Source of the DNA: Pseudoxanthomonas sp. GM95
GTDB taxonomy: Bacteria > Pseudomonadota > Gammaproteobacteria > Xanthomonadales > Xanthomonadaceae
DNA: 64,000 nucleotides
Direction: 5' to 3'
Assembly: GCF_900109775.1 (NCBI RefSeq)
Contig: NZ_FOAX01000001.1
Span: 1,116,001-1,180,000 of the forward strand
Below, piece by piece: positions 7,537 to 16,397 of this stretch. The notes under the pieces are model-generated. The model was not told where the DNA came from. It saw only the letters and a program-made list of their open reading frames with translations, and made no database searches. A program made the translations under genes and the position numbers. Each line of letters begins with the position of its first letter. Within the stretch, counting starts at the first letter, position 1.

Positions 7537-8136
7537 TTAGTGCGTGGTCAGCTCGCCAGGCAGCGGATCGGAATGGATGGTGCGGTCCTCGCACTGCATC
7601 CAGCCCGGACGCTGCACATCGGCCAGGTAGATCCCGCAGCGTTCCAGACTGTGCTTGTAGACGTGCAGCGACACGGCGATGTCCGCATCGCTGGCGTTGC
7701 GGATGGTGTGGTACTCGTGCGGCGGAATCAGCGCGCCGGCACTGCCGGCATCGGCCAGCTGCGTACCTGCGGCATGGAAGCGATACGCGCTGCCGACATG
7801 CTCGGCCAGCTCGTATTGCGTGATCTCCAGTTGGCCCTGCCATACGCCTTCCACGCACCACACACCGGCGTGGTCATGGATCTGCGTGCCCTGGCGCGGC
7901 CCCCAGGTCATCGCCACCACGCTGTAGCCATGCGCGGGACTGACATACAGCTCGCGCCGCGCGTAATGGCCGTCCACCGGCTGCTGCACCAGCGCCGGCA
8001 ACTGCACGTCGCGATCAACGATCAGCGCCGCCAGTGTCTCGCGCAGCGCCTCGGCCACCGCGTGGTCTTCGCGCAGTGCAACTGCGGCGTCCAGCGCGTG
8101 GACCAGCTTGTCCTTGCCGGGGAAAAGAAGTGGCAT
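7537..8136 (-). CDS. Cysteine dioxygenase family protein (cupin)
   Basis: Predicted to oxidise L-cysteine (or a related thiol) to the sulfinate with non-heme iron and O2 in the cytoplasm. 199 residues from the chosen ATG, which has GAGG upstream; an ATG 11 codons earlier lacks one. Cupin motif 1 reads TQIHDHAGVWCVEGVWQGQLE, supplying two iron-ligand histidines (about 87 and 89), and motif 2, IPPHEYHTIRN, supplies the third. This is the pattern of bacterial CDO-type thiol dioxygenases; 3-mercaptopropionate as substrate is possible. It is co-oriented with metX upstream, a sulfur-metabolism context, but 126 nt apart. Confidence 0.8.
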   Translation of the reverse strand: MPLLFPGKDKLVHALDAAVALREDHAVAEALRETLAALIVDRDVQLPALVQQPVDGHYARRELYVSPAHGYSVVAMTWGPRQGTQIHDHAGVWCVEGVWQGQLEITQYELAEHVGSAYRFHAAGTQLADAGSAGALIPPHEYHTIRNASDADIAVSLHVYKHSLERCGIYLADVQRPGWMQCEDRTIHSDPLPGELTTH

Positions 8137-8262
8137 CGGGAAGACCTCGTCTTGGCGTCCTTGGGACATGACGCCCGATGGTCGCAGAAGTCGCCCGCCG
8201 ATAGGGCGCGGGCGATGCCAAGTGTGACTGCGCGCGACATCGCCGCGCGCGGTCTCGCGCCA

Positions 8263-9375
8263 TCAGAGCGTGGCGAGAAACCCACGCACCGCAGGGTCGA
8301 AGCGTTCGAAATCCACCAGGAAGGCGTCGTGGCCTTGTGGGGATTCCAGCGGGACGAACTGGCTGTCGGCGCCGCCGGCGCGCAGGCCCAGCGCGATCTG
8401 TTCCTGTTGCTGTAGCGGGAATAGGATGTCGGTGGTCGCGCCGATCGCCATCGCTTTTTCCAATTTGATGCTGGTCAGTGCGGCCATGACATCACCGCCG
8501 GCATGTTCGCCCAGGTCGAACCAGTCCATCGAGCGGCTCAGGTACAGATAGCAGTTGGGATCGAAGTGGCGCACGAAGCGACGCGCGTGGCCTTCGAGGT
8601 AGCTCTCGACCTGGAATTCCAGGCCGAACGGATCTTCGTCCGGGCGGTCCGATTCCAGGCGCACGCGGCCGAAGCGGCCGTCCCATTCCAGCGCCGAGCG
8701 ATAGGTGATCACGCCGAGCTTGCGCGCCATGCGCATGCCGCTCTCCGGGTAGGCCGCGTCGCTGTAGTCGCCGCCGTTCCACATCGGGTCCAGGCGGATC
8801 GCCTCGCGCTGCAGCGAGCGGATCGCAATGGAAAACGGCAAGGCCTGCGCGCTGCCGGAGATGTTGATGTGGCTGCGTGCGATACCGGGGTTGGCGTGCA
8901 GCAGCGCCAGTGCAGTCATGCCGCCCATCGAGTTGCCGATCACGCAGGCCAGCTGTGCGATGCCGAGCGTGCGCACGACTTCGACCGCGGCCGCGGCGCC
9001 ATCTTCCACCGACAGCTCGGGGAAGGACAGGCGATAGGGTTCGCCCGTTGCGGCATTGACCGAAGCCGGGCCGGTCGAGCCCTTGCAGCTGCCCAGCGAG
9101 TTGATGCACACCACGAACCAGCGCTCGGTATCGATCGCCTTGCCCGGGCCGAGCATGGCCTCCCACCAGCCCGCGGCCGGGTTGTCGGCATTGGCCGCGG
9201 CGTGCGCATCGGGCGACAGACCGGTGACGATGAGGATGGCGTTGTCGCGCTGCGCCGACAGCGTGCCCCAGGTCTCGTAGGCGATGCGCGCATCGCGCAG
9301 TTCGCCGCCGCGCTTCATCGGGAAAGGCGAGGTCAGCGCGTGCCAGCGGGAACCGGGCGGGATGAATTCAGTCAT
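8263..9375 (-). CDS. metX: MetX-family O-acyltransferase (homoserine or serine O-succinyl/acetyltransferase)
   Basis: Activates the hydroxyl of homoserine or serine by acyl transfer from an acyl-CoA, feeding methionine or cysteine synthesis. 370 residues of alpha/beta-hydrolase fold. The nucleophile elbow is GNSMGGMTAL (Ser near 146); the catalytic Asp is in GATTDILFP and the His in SPQGHDAF. Oxyanion-region motifs GLSPDAHAA and NSLGSCKGSTGP are present. Xanthomonadaceae members of this family have been reported as serine O-succinyltransferases, so the classical name homoserine acetyltransferase may be wrong here. No metB or homoserine dehydrogenase gene is adjacent. Confidence 0.88.
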   Translation of the reverse strand: MTEFIPPGSRWHALTSPFPMKRGGELRDARIAYETWGTLSAQRDNAILIVTGLSPDAHAAANADNPAAGWWEAMLGPGKAIDTERWFVVCINSLGSCKGSTGPASVNAATGEPYRLSFPELSVEDGAAAAVEVVRTLGIAQLACVIGNSMGGMTALALLHANPGIARSHINISGSAQALPFSIAIRSLQREAIRLDPMWNGGDYSDAAYPESGMRMARKLGVITYRSALEWDGRFGRVRLESDRPDEDPFGLEFQVESYLEGHARRFVRHFDPNCYLYLSRSMDWFDLGEHAGGDVMAALTSIKLEKAMAIGATTDILFPLQQQEQIALGLRAGGADSQFVPLESPQGHDAFLVDFERFDPAVRGFLATL

Positions 9376-9462
9376 CGCCCAAGTTTAGCCCGCGTCCAAA
9401 TCGCGGCGGTCACACCGGGCTGTGCATGGCGGCAACGCAGCGTGCCGCCGTGGGAAAGCGCC

Positions 9463-10476
9463 TCAGGGCTGCTTTGCCCCGAGCACCAGCTTGACCGGCG
9501 CTTTGCTGGGCAGCGCCACGCGCACCGGCGTCGATTCCAGATCGCCCTCGCTGCGCTGGGCATCGCCGCTGTTGGACAGGCGCGCGATCAGTTCGACGTC
9601 CTTCAATGCCGAAAGCTTCATGGTCGGCATCGGGCTGTCGGCATCGCTCAGGGTGATGTGGAGCGGCAGGTCCTGCAGGGTGTGCTTCTGTACCGCGACG
9701 GGCATCGGCGGACCGCCTGGCATGCGCGCGATCACAAAGATCGTGGCATCCCCGCGCAAGCGCACGCGCGCGGCGAAATCGGGATCGAGCGCGACCTCGA
9801 CGGCCACGCCGGCGCCGGGCGTGATCGCAGCCGGCGGTTCGGCCTTCAGCGGCGGCTGGCCGGCTTCGCTGCGCGCGGCATTGATCTGCTCGCGCAGGCT
9901 GTTGGCGGTGCTGGCATCGACCTGCGCCAGCAGCGGCTCCCAGGTGGCGGCAGCCTGTGCGGCCTGGCCACGCTGGCGCCGGGCCACGCCGAGGAACCAG
10001 CGCGCACGTTGCTGGGTGGGCTGCACCTGCAGCGCGTGTTCCAGCATGGCCAGCGAGGCATCGTCGATGCGTCGCTGCGGATCGGCCAGGCTGCGCGCCT
10101 GCGCCGCTTCGACCAGGGCATCGGCGTCGTCGGGCAGCAGCTTGGCGGCGCGGTCGAAAGCGTCGCGCGCCTCGGGCGCCTTGCCTTGCGCGGTCAGCGC
10201 ACGGCCCAGCAGCTGCCAGCCTTCGGCCGCCTGCGGGTTGCGCTGCAGTTCGTCCTTCAGGCGGGTCACGGCGATATCCAGCGTGGCCGGCGCCTGCGCG
10301 GCCTGCGGTTCGAGTCCCTGCGGCTCGCCGACGATGCGATACAGCGCGAACGTGCACACGCCCAGCGCGGCCAGCAGGCCGAAGGCCACGCCCGGCGTGC
10401 GCCGCCACAGCGGCCACAGCGCGCCGCCCAGTACCAGCAGGCCAATCACCACCGCCGCGATCACGAATTGCGTCAT
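9463..10476 (-). CDS. ccmI: Cytochrome c maturation protein CcmI (CycH)
   Basis: Chaperone that presents apocytochrome c to the heme-ligation complex. Two N-terminal membrane segments (FVIAAVVIGLLVLGGALWPLW and VAFGLLAALGVCTFALYRIVG) frame a short loop. TPR-like helices follow (LKDELQRNPQAAEGWQLLGRALTAQGKAPEARDAF; LLPDDADALVEAAQARSL) before a C-terminal periplasmic beta-rich domain. The chosen ATG overlaps the ccmH stop (TGATG); an ATG two codons earlier is also possible. Last gene of the ccm operon. Confidence 0.88.
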   Translation of the reverse strand: MTQFVIAAVVIGLLVLGGALWPLWRRTPGVAFGLLAALGVCTFALYRIVGEPQGLEPQAAQAPATLDIAVTRLKDELQRNPQAAEGWQLLGRALTAQGKAPEARDAFDRAAKLLPDDADALVEAAQARSLADPQRRIDDASLAMLEHALQVQPTQQRARWFLGVARRQRGQAAQAAATWEPLLAQVDASTANSLREQINAARSEAGQPPLKAEPPAAITPGAGVAVEVALDPDFAARVRLRGDATIFVIARMPGGPPMPVAVQKHTLQDLPLHITLSDADSPMPTMKLSALKDVELIARLSNSGDAQRSEGDLESTPVRVALPSKAPVKLVLGAKQP

Positions 10477-10919
10477 CACCATTCCTGTCCGTCATCGGCG
10501 CCGGGCACGGCCTGCGCGCTGCGCCGGCGCACCACGCGCACCACGATCCACGCCCCGCCGATCAGCAGCAGGGCGGGGCCGAACCACAGCAGCCAGGTGC
10601 CGCGCTCGACCTGCGGGCGATACAGCACGAACTCGCCGTAGCGCTCCACCAGATAGGCCTTGATCTGGTCATCGGTCTTGCCCGACTGCATCAGCTTGAG
10701 GATCTCGCGGCGCAGGTCGTGGGCGATCTGTGCGTTGGAATCGGCCAGCGACTGGTTCTGGCACATCACGCAGCGCAGCTCGTGGGTGAGCGCGTTGAAG
10801 CGCGTTTCCTCGGCCGCATCGCGGAAGGTGAGCGGCGTGGGATCGCTGACCTGGGCCAGCGCGCTCGCCGGCAGGCACAGCGCCAGGAGCAACAGCAGCG
10901 TGCGCAGCAGCGGGTTCAT
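10476..10919 (-). CDS. ccmH: Cytochrome c maturation protein CcmH
   Basis: Membrane-anchored periplasmic thiol oxidoreductase that reduces or holds the CXXCH cysteines of apocytochromes. 147 residues: cleavable signal peptide (LLLLLALCLPASALA), the diagnostic LRCVMCQNQSLADSNA motif with its CxxC, a three-helix domain (IKAYLVERYGEFVLYRPQV), then a C-terminal membrane anchor (WLLWFGPALLLIGGAWIVV). It overlaps dsbE upstream by 4 nt and ccmI downstream by 1 nt. Short single-domain form; the TPR function sits in the separate CcmI. Confidence 0.95.
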   Translation of the reverse strand: MNPLLRTLLLLLALCLPASALAQVSDPTPLTFRDAAEETRFNALTHELRCVMCQNQSLADSNAQIAHDLRREILKLMQSGKTDDQIKAYLVERYGEFVLYRPQVERGTWLLWFGPALLLIGGAWIVVRVVRRRSAQAVPGADDGQEW

Positions 10920-11491
10920 CGTGCGGCCTCGGCAGCGGCCAGGGCGGGCAGGAGCTGCTGCTGGATGATGGCCTCATCCAGCGGGCCGACGTGCTTCCAG
11001 CGCACGATGCCCTGGCCGTCGACCAGGAAGGTTTCCGGCGCGCCGTAGATGCCCCAGTTGAGCGAGGCCTTGCCTTCCACGTCGCTGACGATCGTTTCGT
11101 AGGGATCGCCGAACTGGCCCAGCCAGCGCAGGGCGTCGGCCGGTTCGTCCTTGAGGTCGTAGCCGATCACGCGCACCTTGCCGGTCCTGGCGAAGGCGCT
11201 GATGACCGGATGCTCGACCCGGCATTCCGGGCACCAGCTGCCCCAGACATTGAGCAGGTACGGCTTGCCGCGCAGCGTGGCGAAATCCAGCGTCTGCTCC
11301 GGCGCGTGCAGCAGCGGCAGCACCGTGGCCGGCGCGGGCTTGCCGATCAGCGCCGAGGGCAGGGCTTGGCGGTCCGGCCGATCCGAGCGCTTGACCGACA
11401 CCAGCAGCAGCGCGAACACGGCCAGCAGGCACAGCACGCCGATCACCAGCGCAGGGCGCGACAGGCCGCGGCGTTCGGGCGTGGTGCTCAT
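10916..11491 (-). CDS. dsbE: Thiol:disulfide interchange protein DsbE/CcmG
   Basis: Periplasmic thioredoxin anchored by one N-terminal membrane helix (ALVIGVLCLLAVFALLLVSV). It keeps apocytochrome cysteines reduced. 191 residues. The active site is WCPEC in NVWGSWCPECRVEHP and the cis-Pro loop GIYGAPETFLVD; both fit CcmG, whose redox site is WCxxC with nearby acidic residues. The start was taken at MSTTPERRG, which overlaps the ccmF stop by 4 nt; longer in-frame upstream sequence is ccmF in another frame. Confidence 0.93.
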   Translation of the reverse strand: MSTTPERRGLSRPALVIGVLCLLAVFALLLVSVKRSDRPDRQALPSALIGKPAPATVLPLLHAPEQTLDFATLRGKPYLLNVWGSWCPECRVEHPVISAFARTGKVRVIGYDLKDEPADALRWLGQFGDPYETIVSDVEGKASLNWGIYGAPETFLVDGQGIVRWKHVGPLDEAIIQQQLLPALAAAEAAR

Positions 11492-13413
11492 GCGGTGGCC
11501 TCCTTGCGGCGGCGGAAGCGACGATCGGTCGCAGTGACCAGGCCGCCGAGCGCCATCAGCACTGCGCCGGCCCAGATCCAGCGCACCATCGGCTTGACCT
11601 GGATGCGCACAGCCCAGGCGCCGTTGCCCAGCGATTCGCCCAGCGCCACATAGACATCGCCGAGCACGCCGGGACGCACGGCCGATTCGGTCATGACCTG
11701 GCCGCCGCTGGCGTAGGCGCGCTTTTCCGGATGCAGGGTCTGCAGCGGTTCGCCGCGGTAAGTGAGCTGTAGGGTCGCGTAGTCGGCGGTGTAGTTGGGC
11801 CCCTGGCTTTCGGCCACGCCGTCGAAGGTGAAGCCATAGCGGCCGACCTCGACGGTCTGGCCGGGCTTGAGCGCCACTTCGCGCTGCACGTTGAGCGCCT
11901 CGACCACCATCGCGCCGATCAGGAACACCGCCAGGCCGAAGTGCGCCAGGCTCATGCCCAGCATCTCGGCGGTCATGCGGCCCTGTGCGCGCACGCGGCT
12001 CCACACGAAGCGCAGCGTGCCGCCGCCCACCCACAGCGCACCCACGATCGCCGCGGCCGCCTTCCACTTGCCTTGCGGTGCGAGGAAGAACGCGGCCACG
12101 CCGCCCACCAGCGCCAGCACCGCCCACGGCATCAGCAGTGCGATCACGCGCGAGGGCTGCTCGCGCTGCCACTTGAACAGCGGCCCGAACGGCACCAGCA
12201 GCACCAGCGGCGCCATCAGCAGGATGAACAGCAGGCTGAAGTAGGGCGGGCCGACCGAGATCTTGCCCAGGTCCAGCGCATCGGCCAGCAGCGGATACAG
12301 CGTGCCCAGCGCGACCATCGCGCAGGCCGAGCCCAGCAGCACGTTGTTGGCCAGTAACAGGGTTTCACGCGAGCTGGCAGCGAACGGCGCGCCATCGGCC
12401 ATCTGCGGCGCGCGCAACGCGTACAGCAGCAGCGAACCGCCCACCACGATGCCAAGGAAGATCAGCACGAACAGCCCGCGCGTGGGATCGGCGGCGAACG
12501 CATGCACGCTGGTCAGCACGCCCGAGCGCACCAGGAAGGTGCCCAGCAGCGACAGCGAGAACGCGGCGATGGCCAGCAGCAGGGTCCAGCTGCGGAAGCT
12601 GCCGCGCTTTTCGGTCACCGCCTGCGAGTGCAGCAGCGCCGCGCCGGCCAGCCACGGCATGAAGCTGGCGTTCTCCACCGGGTCCCAGAACCACCAGCCG
12701 CCCCAGCCCAGTTCCGAATAGGCCCACCAGCTGCCCAGTGCGATGCCGCCGGTGAGGAAGGCCCAGGCCACGTTGGTCCACGGCCGGGTCCAGCGCAGCC
12801 AGCGCGCATCGACTTCGCCATCCAGCAGCGCGGCGATGGCAAACGCGAACGGCACCGCAAAGCCGACGTAGCCCAGGTACAGCATCGGCGGATGGATGAT
12901 CATCCCCGGGTCCTGCAGCAGCGGGTTGAGATCGCGGCCTTCGGCGGCCGCCGGCAGCAGCCGCGCGAATGGATCTGACGTGAAGATCAGGAACGACAGG
13001 AAGCCAATGCTGACGATGCCCATCACGCCCAGCACGCGCGCCACCACGCGCTCGGGCAGCGCATCGGAAAACAGCGCGACGGCCGCCGTCCACAGCGCCA
13101 GCACCAGCGCCCACAGCAGCAGCGAGCCCTCGTGCGAGCCCCACACCGCGGTGTAGCGGTAGATCATGGGCAACAGCGAGTTGGAGTTCTCAGCGACGTA
13201 CTTGACCGAGAAATCCTGGGTCACGAACGAGATCGTCAGGATCACGAAGGCCAACCCGACCGCCACCAGCTGCGACAGCGCCGCCGGACGCGCGACTGCC
13301 ATCCAGGTCGCGTTGCCGCGCTGCGCGCCGACCAGTGGCAGCAGCGCCTGCAGCACCGACACCAGCAGGGCAAGGATCAGGGCGAATTGCCCGAGTTCAG
13401 GCAGCACGGACAC
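11488..13413 (-). CDS. ccmF: Heme lyase subunit CcmF
   Basis: Integral membrane heme-handling protein that ligates heme to apocytochrome c with CcmH/CcmI. 641 residues, strongly hydrophobic with ~14-15 predicted passes. The tryptophan-rich heme-binding WWD segment reads GWGGWWFWDPVENASFMPWL near residue 230. Conserved flanking histidine regions are visible (YTAVWGSHEGSLLLW; HPPMLYLGYVGF). Length and motifs are typical of the family. 4-nt overlap with dsbE; 54 nt separate it from ccmE upstream. Confidence 0.96.
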   Translation of the reverse strand: MSVLPELGQFALILALLVSVLQALLPLVGAQRGNATWMAVARPAALSQLVAVGLAFVILTISFVTQDFSVKYVAENSNSLLPMIYRYTAVWGSHEGSLLLWALVLALWTAAVALFSDALPERVVARVLGVMGIVSIGFLSFLIFTSDPFARLLPAAAEGRDLNPLLQDPGMIIHPPMLYLGYVGFAVPFAFAIAALLDGEVDARWLRWTRPWTNVAWAFLTGGIALGSWWAYSELGWGGWWFWDPVENASFMPWLAGAALLHSQAVTEKRGSFRSWTLLLAIAAFSLSLLGTFLVRSGVLTSVHAFAADPTRGLFVLIFLGIVVGGSLLLYALRAPQMADGAPFAASSRETLLLANNVLLGSACAMVALGTLYPLLADALDLGKISVGPPYFSLLFILLMAPLVLLVPFGPLFKWQREQPSRVIALLMPWAVLALVGGVAAFFLAPQGKWKAAAAIVGALWVGGGTLRFVWSRVRAQGRMTAEMLGMSLAHFGLAVFLIGAMVVEALNVQREVALKPGQTVEVGRYGFTFDGVAESQGPNYTADYATLQLTYRGEPLQTLHPEKRAYASGGQVMTESAVRPGVLGDVYVALGESLGNGAWAVRIQVKPMVRWIWAGAVLMALGGLVTATDRRFRRRKEATA

Positions 13414-13467
13414 ACCTCGGCAGGGAAGCGGCGATCCCCGCGCGGGCGGGGACGGGGACGACGGACA

Positions 13468-13935
13468 TCAGCGCAGGGACTCCGCGGGCGGTTGCACCGC
13501 CACGTCGTGCTTCTGGTGCGCCTTGCCCATCTTCTCGGCCACTTCCTTGGGCATGTAGGTTTCGTCGTGCTTGGCCAGCACTTCGGTGGCGACGAACTGG
13601 CCACCCTGCATCGTGCCGGTGGCGATCACCGCCTGGTCCTCGCGGAACAGGTCCGGCAGGATCCCGGTGTAGATCACCGGCAGCTGCGCATCGCCATCGG
13701 TCACGCGGAAATGGGCGTCCAGCGAGCCATCGGGCCGCTTGAACGAACCACGCTCGACCATGCCGCCCAGGCGGAAGCGCGACTGGCTGCCGGCTTCGCC
13801 CTTGAGCACTTCGGACGGCGTGTACAGATAGGCCACGTTGCGCTGCAGGGCCATGGCCACCAGCGCGGTGGCCGCACCTGCGGCCAACACCAGCACCATG
13901 ACCAGCAACAGCCGGCGACGGCGGACCGGGTTCAT
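13468..13935 (-). CDS. ccmE: Heme chaperone CcmE
   Basis: Covalently binds heme from the CcmC complex and passes it to CcmF. 155 residues: short cytoplasmic N-terminus (MNPVRRRR), one membrane helix, then the OB-fold domain ([27 protein letters not shown]). The heme-attaching His is in [10 protein letters not shown], the signature of this family. A flexible, charged tail ([10 protein letters not shown]) follows. It overlaps ccmD by 4 nt. Confidence 0.95.
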   Translation of the reverse strand: MNPVRRRRLLLVMVLVLAAGAATALVAMALQRNVAYLYTPSEVLKGEAGSQSRFRLGGMVERGSFKRPDGSLDAHFRVTDGDAQLPVIYTGILPDLFREDQAVIATGTMQGGQFVATEVLAKHDETYMPKEVAEKMGKAHQKHDVAVQPPAESLR

Positions 13936-14111
13936 CGCACCAGCTCGGTATCGGCGGCCGGGGTGGCCTTGCCGCGACGACGCTGGCGGCTGCCGCGCAG
14001 GCGCGCCTCGCGCAGCAGCTTGCGCACCTGCAGGCGCGGGACGATGAAATCCCAGGCCAGCACCAGCACGAACACCGCGTAAGCCGCGATCACGTAATGC
14101 AGGTAGCTCAT
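13932..14111 (-). CDS. ccmD: Heme exporter protein CcmD
   Basis: Small single-pass membrane protein that helps release holo-CcmE from CcmABC. 59 residues starting [20 protein letters not shown], followed by a basic cytoplasmic segment ([20 protein letters not shown]), the usual CcmD layout. Start and stop overlap ccmC and ccmE by 4 nt each. The start was placed at the ATG that gives this length; the open frame extends far upstream only as a shadow of ccmC. Confidence 0.9.
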   Translation of the reverse strand: MSYLHYVIAAYAVFVLVLAWDFIVPRLQVRKLLREARLRGSRQRRRGKATPAADTELVR

Positions 14112-14866
14112 GCGCGTTCCTCGGCCAGCTTGGCGACCCAGTCCTTGCCGGATTCGCGGCGCAGGTTGTCGGCGCGCGCGCGCATCAGCAGCGAACCGGC
14201 GAACCAGCACTTGGTCGCCAACACCATGATCCACAGCGGGGTGATCATGCTGGCGTCCATGTGCGACTTGCCGAACAGGTTGATCGTCTGGCCCTGGTGC
14301 AGCGAGTTCCACCACACCACCGAGTAGCGGATCACCGGCAGCAGGGCGACGCCGACGATGGCCAGCAGCCCGGCGGCGCGCGCGGCGGCGCGGCGGTCTT
14401 CGATGGCGGCGTACAGGCCCATCACGCCCAGGTAGAGGAACAGCAGGATCAGCTCGGTGGTCAGGCGCGGGTCCCAGTCCCACCACGTGCCCCACATCGG
14501 CTTGCCCCAGATCGAACCGGTGGCCAGGGTGATCACGGTGAAGGCCGCGCCGATCGGCGCGCAGGCCATGGCCAGGATCTCGCACAGCTTGATCCGCCAG
14601 ACCAGGGCGATGCCCGCGTACAGCGCCATCAGCCCGAACACGAACATGCTCATCCAGGCACTGGGCACGTGGATGTAGAGGATGCGGAAGCTGTCGCCCT
14701 GCTGGTAGTCCGAGGGCACGACGAACAACGCCTGCCACAGCCCGAGGCCCAGCAACAGCAGCCCGGCCAGGTAGCACCACTTGGCCCAGCGCACGGCGAA
14801 CCGGTCGAAGATCGGCGGAGACCCCAGCCTGTGGAACCACAGCACCACGGCATTCTTGTTGGACAT
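14108..14866 (-). CDS. ccmC: Heme export/handling protein CcmC
   Basis: Loads heme onto CcmE at the periplasmic face. 252 residues, six membrane passes, with the WWD motif [19 protein letters not shown] and flanking conserved histidines ([24 protein letters not shown]). Normal length for the family. It is the first gene of the ccmCDEF-dsbE-ccmHI run. It is separated from ccmB by an azurin gene and two ~180-220 nt gaps, so it may have its own promoter. Confidence 0.95.
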   Translation of the reverse strand: MSNKNAVVLWFHRLGSPPIFDRFAVRWAKWCYLAGLLLLGLGLWQALFVVPSDYQQGDSFRILYIHVPSAWMSMFVFGLMALYAGIALVWRIKLCEILAMACAPIGAAFTVITLATGSIWGKPMWGTWWDWDPRLTTELILLFLYLGVMGLYAAIEDRRAAARAAGLLAIVGVALLPVIRYSVVWWNSLHQGQTINLFGKSHMDASMITPLWIMVLATKCWFAGSLLMRARADNLRRESGKDWVAKLAEERA

Positions 14867-15046
14867 CGCAACTGAGCTCGCTTCAAGGAGGAGCCGGGTC
14901 CGGGCGGGGACGGACGAGCGGCACGACCTGCCACGCGGGTGCGTGTGCTGGCGCTGCCGACATTTTTTCAGAAAGGGCGCCGCCGCGCCAATGACGGTCG
15001 CGGCGGCTGTGACGCGATTCAGTCCAGCGAAGGTGAACTCGCGGCC

Positions 15047-15493
15047 TTACTTGACGGTCAGGGTGCCCTTCATCAGGGTCGAGTGGCCCGGGAACGTGCA
15101 GAAATACGAGAACGGGCCGCCGGCCAGCTTGGCCACCGGGATCGTGACCGATGTGGTCTCGCCGCTGCCGATCAGCTTGCTGTGCGCGATCACGCGCGCG
15201 TCGCCGGCCTTGACGTAATCGCCAGCCGGGCCGGCGCCCATGCCGTCGCTGGCCACGCCGGAGATGTCGGCGGTCTTGGCCACCACCACGTTGTGGCCCA
15301 TCACGTTCTTGGGCAGCTTGCCCGGGTGGGACAGGTTGATGGTGAAGTCCTTGCAGCTCTTGGGCACATCGATGTTGGTTTTGTCGAACTTCATCGCGTC
15401 GTCGCCGGCCAGGTCGGCCGAACAGGTCGCGGCCTGGGCCGCCAGCGGTGCCGACAGCAGCAGGGTCATCACGATCAGGGTCTTGCGCAGCAT
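15047..15493 (-). CDS. azu: Azurin, periplasmic blue copper protein
   Basis: Type 1 copper electron carrier of the periplasm. 148 residues with a signal peptide ([21 protein letters not shown]) and mature start ATCSADLAG. All copper ligands are visible: His in NVMGHNVVV, then Cys, His and Met in [12 protein letters not shown]. The Cys pair that forms the azurin disulfide (TCSADL / VPKSCKDF) is present. The chosen ATG has GGAG 6 nt upstream; an ATG four codons earlier has none. It lies between ccmB and ccmC, which places it among cytochrome c assembly genes. Confidence 0.95.
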   Translation of the reverse strand: MLRKTLIVMTLLLSAPLAAQAATCSADLAGDDAMKFDKTNIDVPKSCKDFTINLSHPGKLPKNVMGHNVVVAKTADISGVASDGMGAGPAGDYVKAGDARVIAHSKLIGSGETTSVTIPVAKLAGGPFSYFCTFPGHSTLMKGTLTVK

Positions 15494-15670
15494 GCGGTTC
15501 TCCAAAGAGCTTGGGTGGGGTTGGCATCGCGATCGTCGCAGACCTGAAGGCCGTTGTGCGCGTTCGCATGCCGGGGGACGTGGCTGATTCTAGGCAGTGC
15601 GCGTGCGTGCGCAGGTAGTAGTGAGCTGTGGTCGGACCGATCTGGCGCGAGGTGCGCGTGGTGGATCAAG

Positions 15671-15705
15671 GTCTTAGCGATTTCGCTCAGACCATGGTCT
15701 AAGAC
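15671..15705. repeat. Nested palindromes between ccmB and azurin
   Basis: GTCTTAG (15671-15677) and CTAAGAC (15699-15705) are perfect arms around two inner palindromes, AGCGA-tt-TCGCT and AGACCATGGTCT (15689-15700). No T-tract follows, so a plain intrinsic terminator is unlikely. The position is after the ccmB stop and upstream of azurin. It could be a regulator site for azurin or an mRNA-processing structure. Confidence 0.45.
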
Positions 15706-15713
15706 GCAAGACG

Positions 15714-16397
15714 TCAGTTGAGCGCGATGCGGATCGCCGCGGCGGTCACGATCGGCGCCAGCACCAGTGCAATGACCAGCCCGGCGGCGAGCAGCAGCAG
15801 TGCGCCGATCGCATCGAGCCCCTGCGCGCTGGCAGCGACGCTGCCTGCGCCGAACACCAGCACCGGCACGTAAAGCGGTAACGCCAGCAGCGCCAGCAAA
15901 ATGCCTGAGCGGCGCATGCCCACGGTCAGCGCCGCGACCACCGCGCCCAGCAGGCTCAGCAACGGCGTGCCCAGCAGCAGCGAGGCCATCAGCACCGGCA
16001 GCTGCGCGTGCGGCAGCTGCAGCAGTTCGCCCAGCAGCGGGGTGACGATCACCAAGGGCAACGCGGTGGTGAGCCAGTGGCTGAACACGCGCACGGCGAC
16101 CAGCCAGGCCAGCGGCACCGGCGCCAGGATCCATTGTTCGAGCGAGCCATCCTCGGCATCGCCGCGGAACAGCGTGTCCAGTGCCAGCAGGCCGGCCAGC
16201 AGCACCGCCAGCCACAGCACGCCGGCGGCGACCTTGGCCAGCAGCTGCGGCACACCGCCCAACGACAGCGCGAACAGCACCACCACCAGCAGCGCAAACA
16301 GCGCCGGCTGGAATGCATCGCCGCGCCGGCGCCACATCAGGCGCAGGTCGCGCTTGAGCAGCGCAGTAGCCACGCCGGGCAAGGTCGGCAGGCTCAT
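15714..16397 (-). CDS. ccmB: Heme exporter ABC permease CcmB
   Basis: Membrane subunit of the CcmAB ATPase that drives release of heme-loaded CcmE. 227 residues with six predicted membrane passes ([35 protein letters not shown]). The conserved stretch [21 protein letters not shown] is typical of CcmB. It overlaps ccmA by 4 nt (ATGA). Confidence 0.93.
   Translation of the reverse strand: MSLPTLPGVATALLKRDLRLMWRRRGDAFQPALFALLVVVLFALSLGGVPQLLAKVAAGVLWLAVLLAGLLALDTLFRGDAEDGSLEQWILAPVPLAWLVAVRVFSHWLTTALPLVIVTPLLGELLQLPHAQLPVLMASLLLGTPLLSLLGAVVAALTVGMRRSGILLALLALPLYVPVLVFGAGSVAASAQGLDAIGALLLLAAGLVIALVLAPIVTAAAIRIALN

Noticed and set aside
4733..7861. 1042-codon minus-strand open frame
   Set aside because: Lies antisense to the GH3 gene with no domain and a His/Arg/Ala-rich shadow composition; long antisense frames are common in high-GC DNA.
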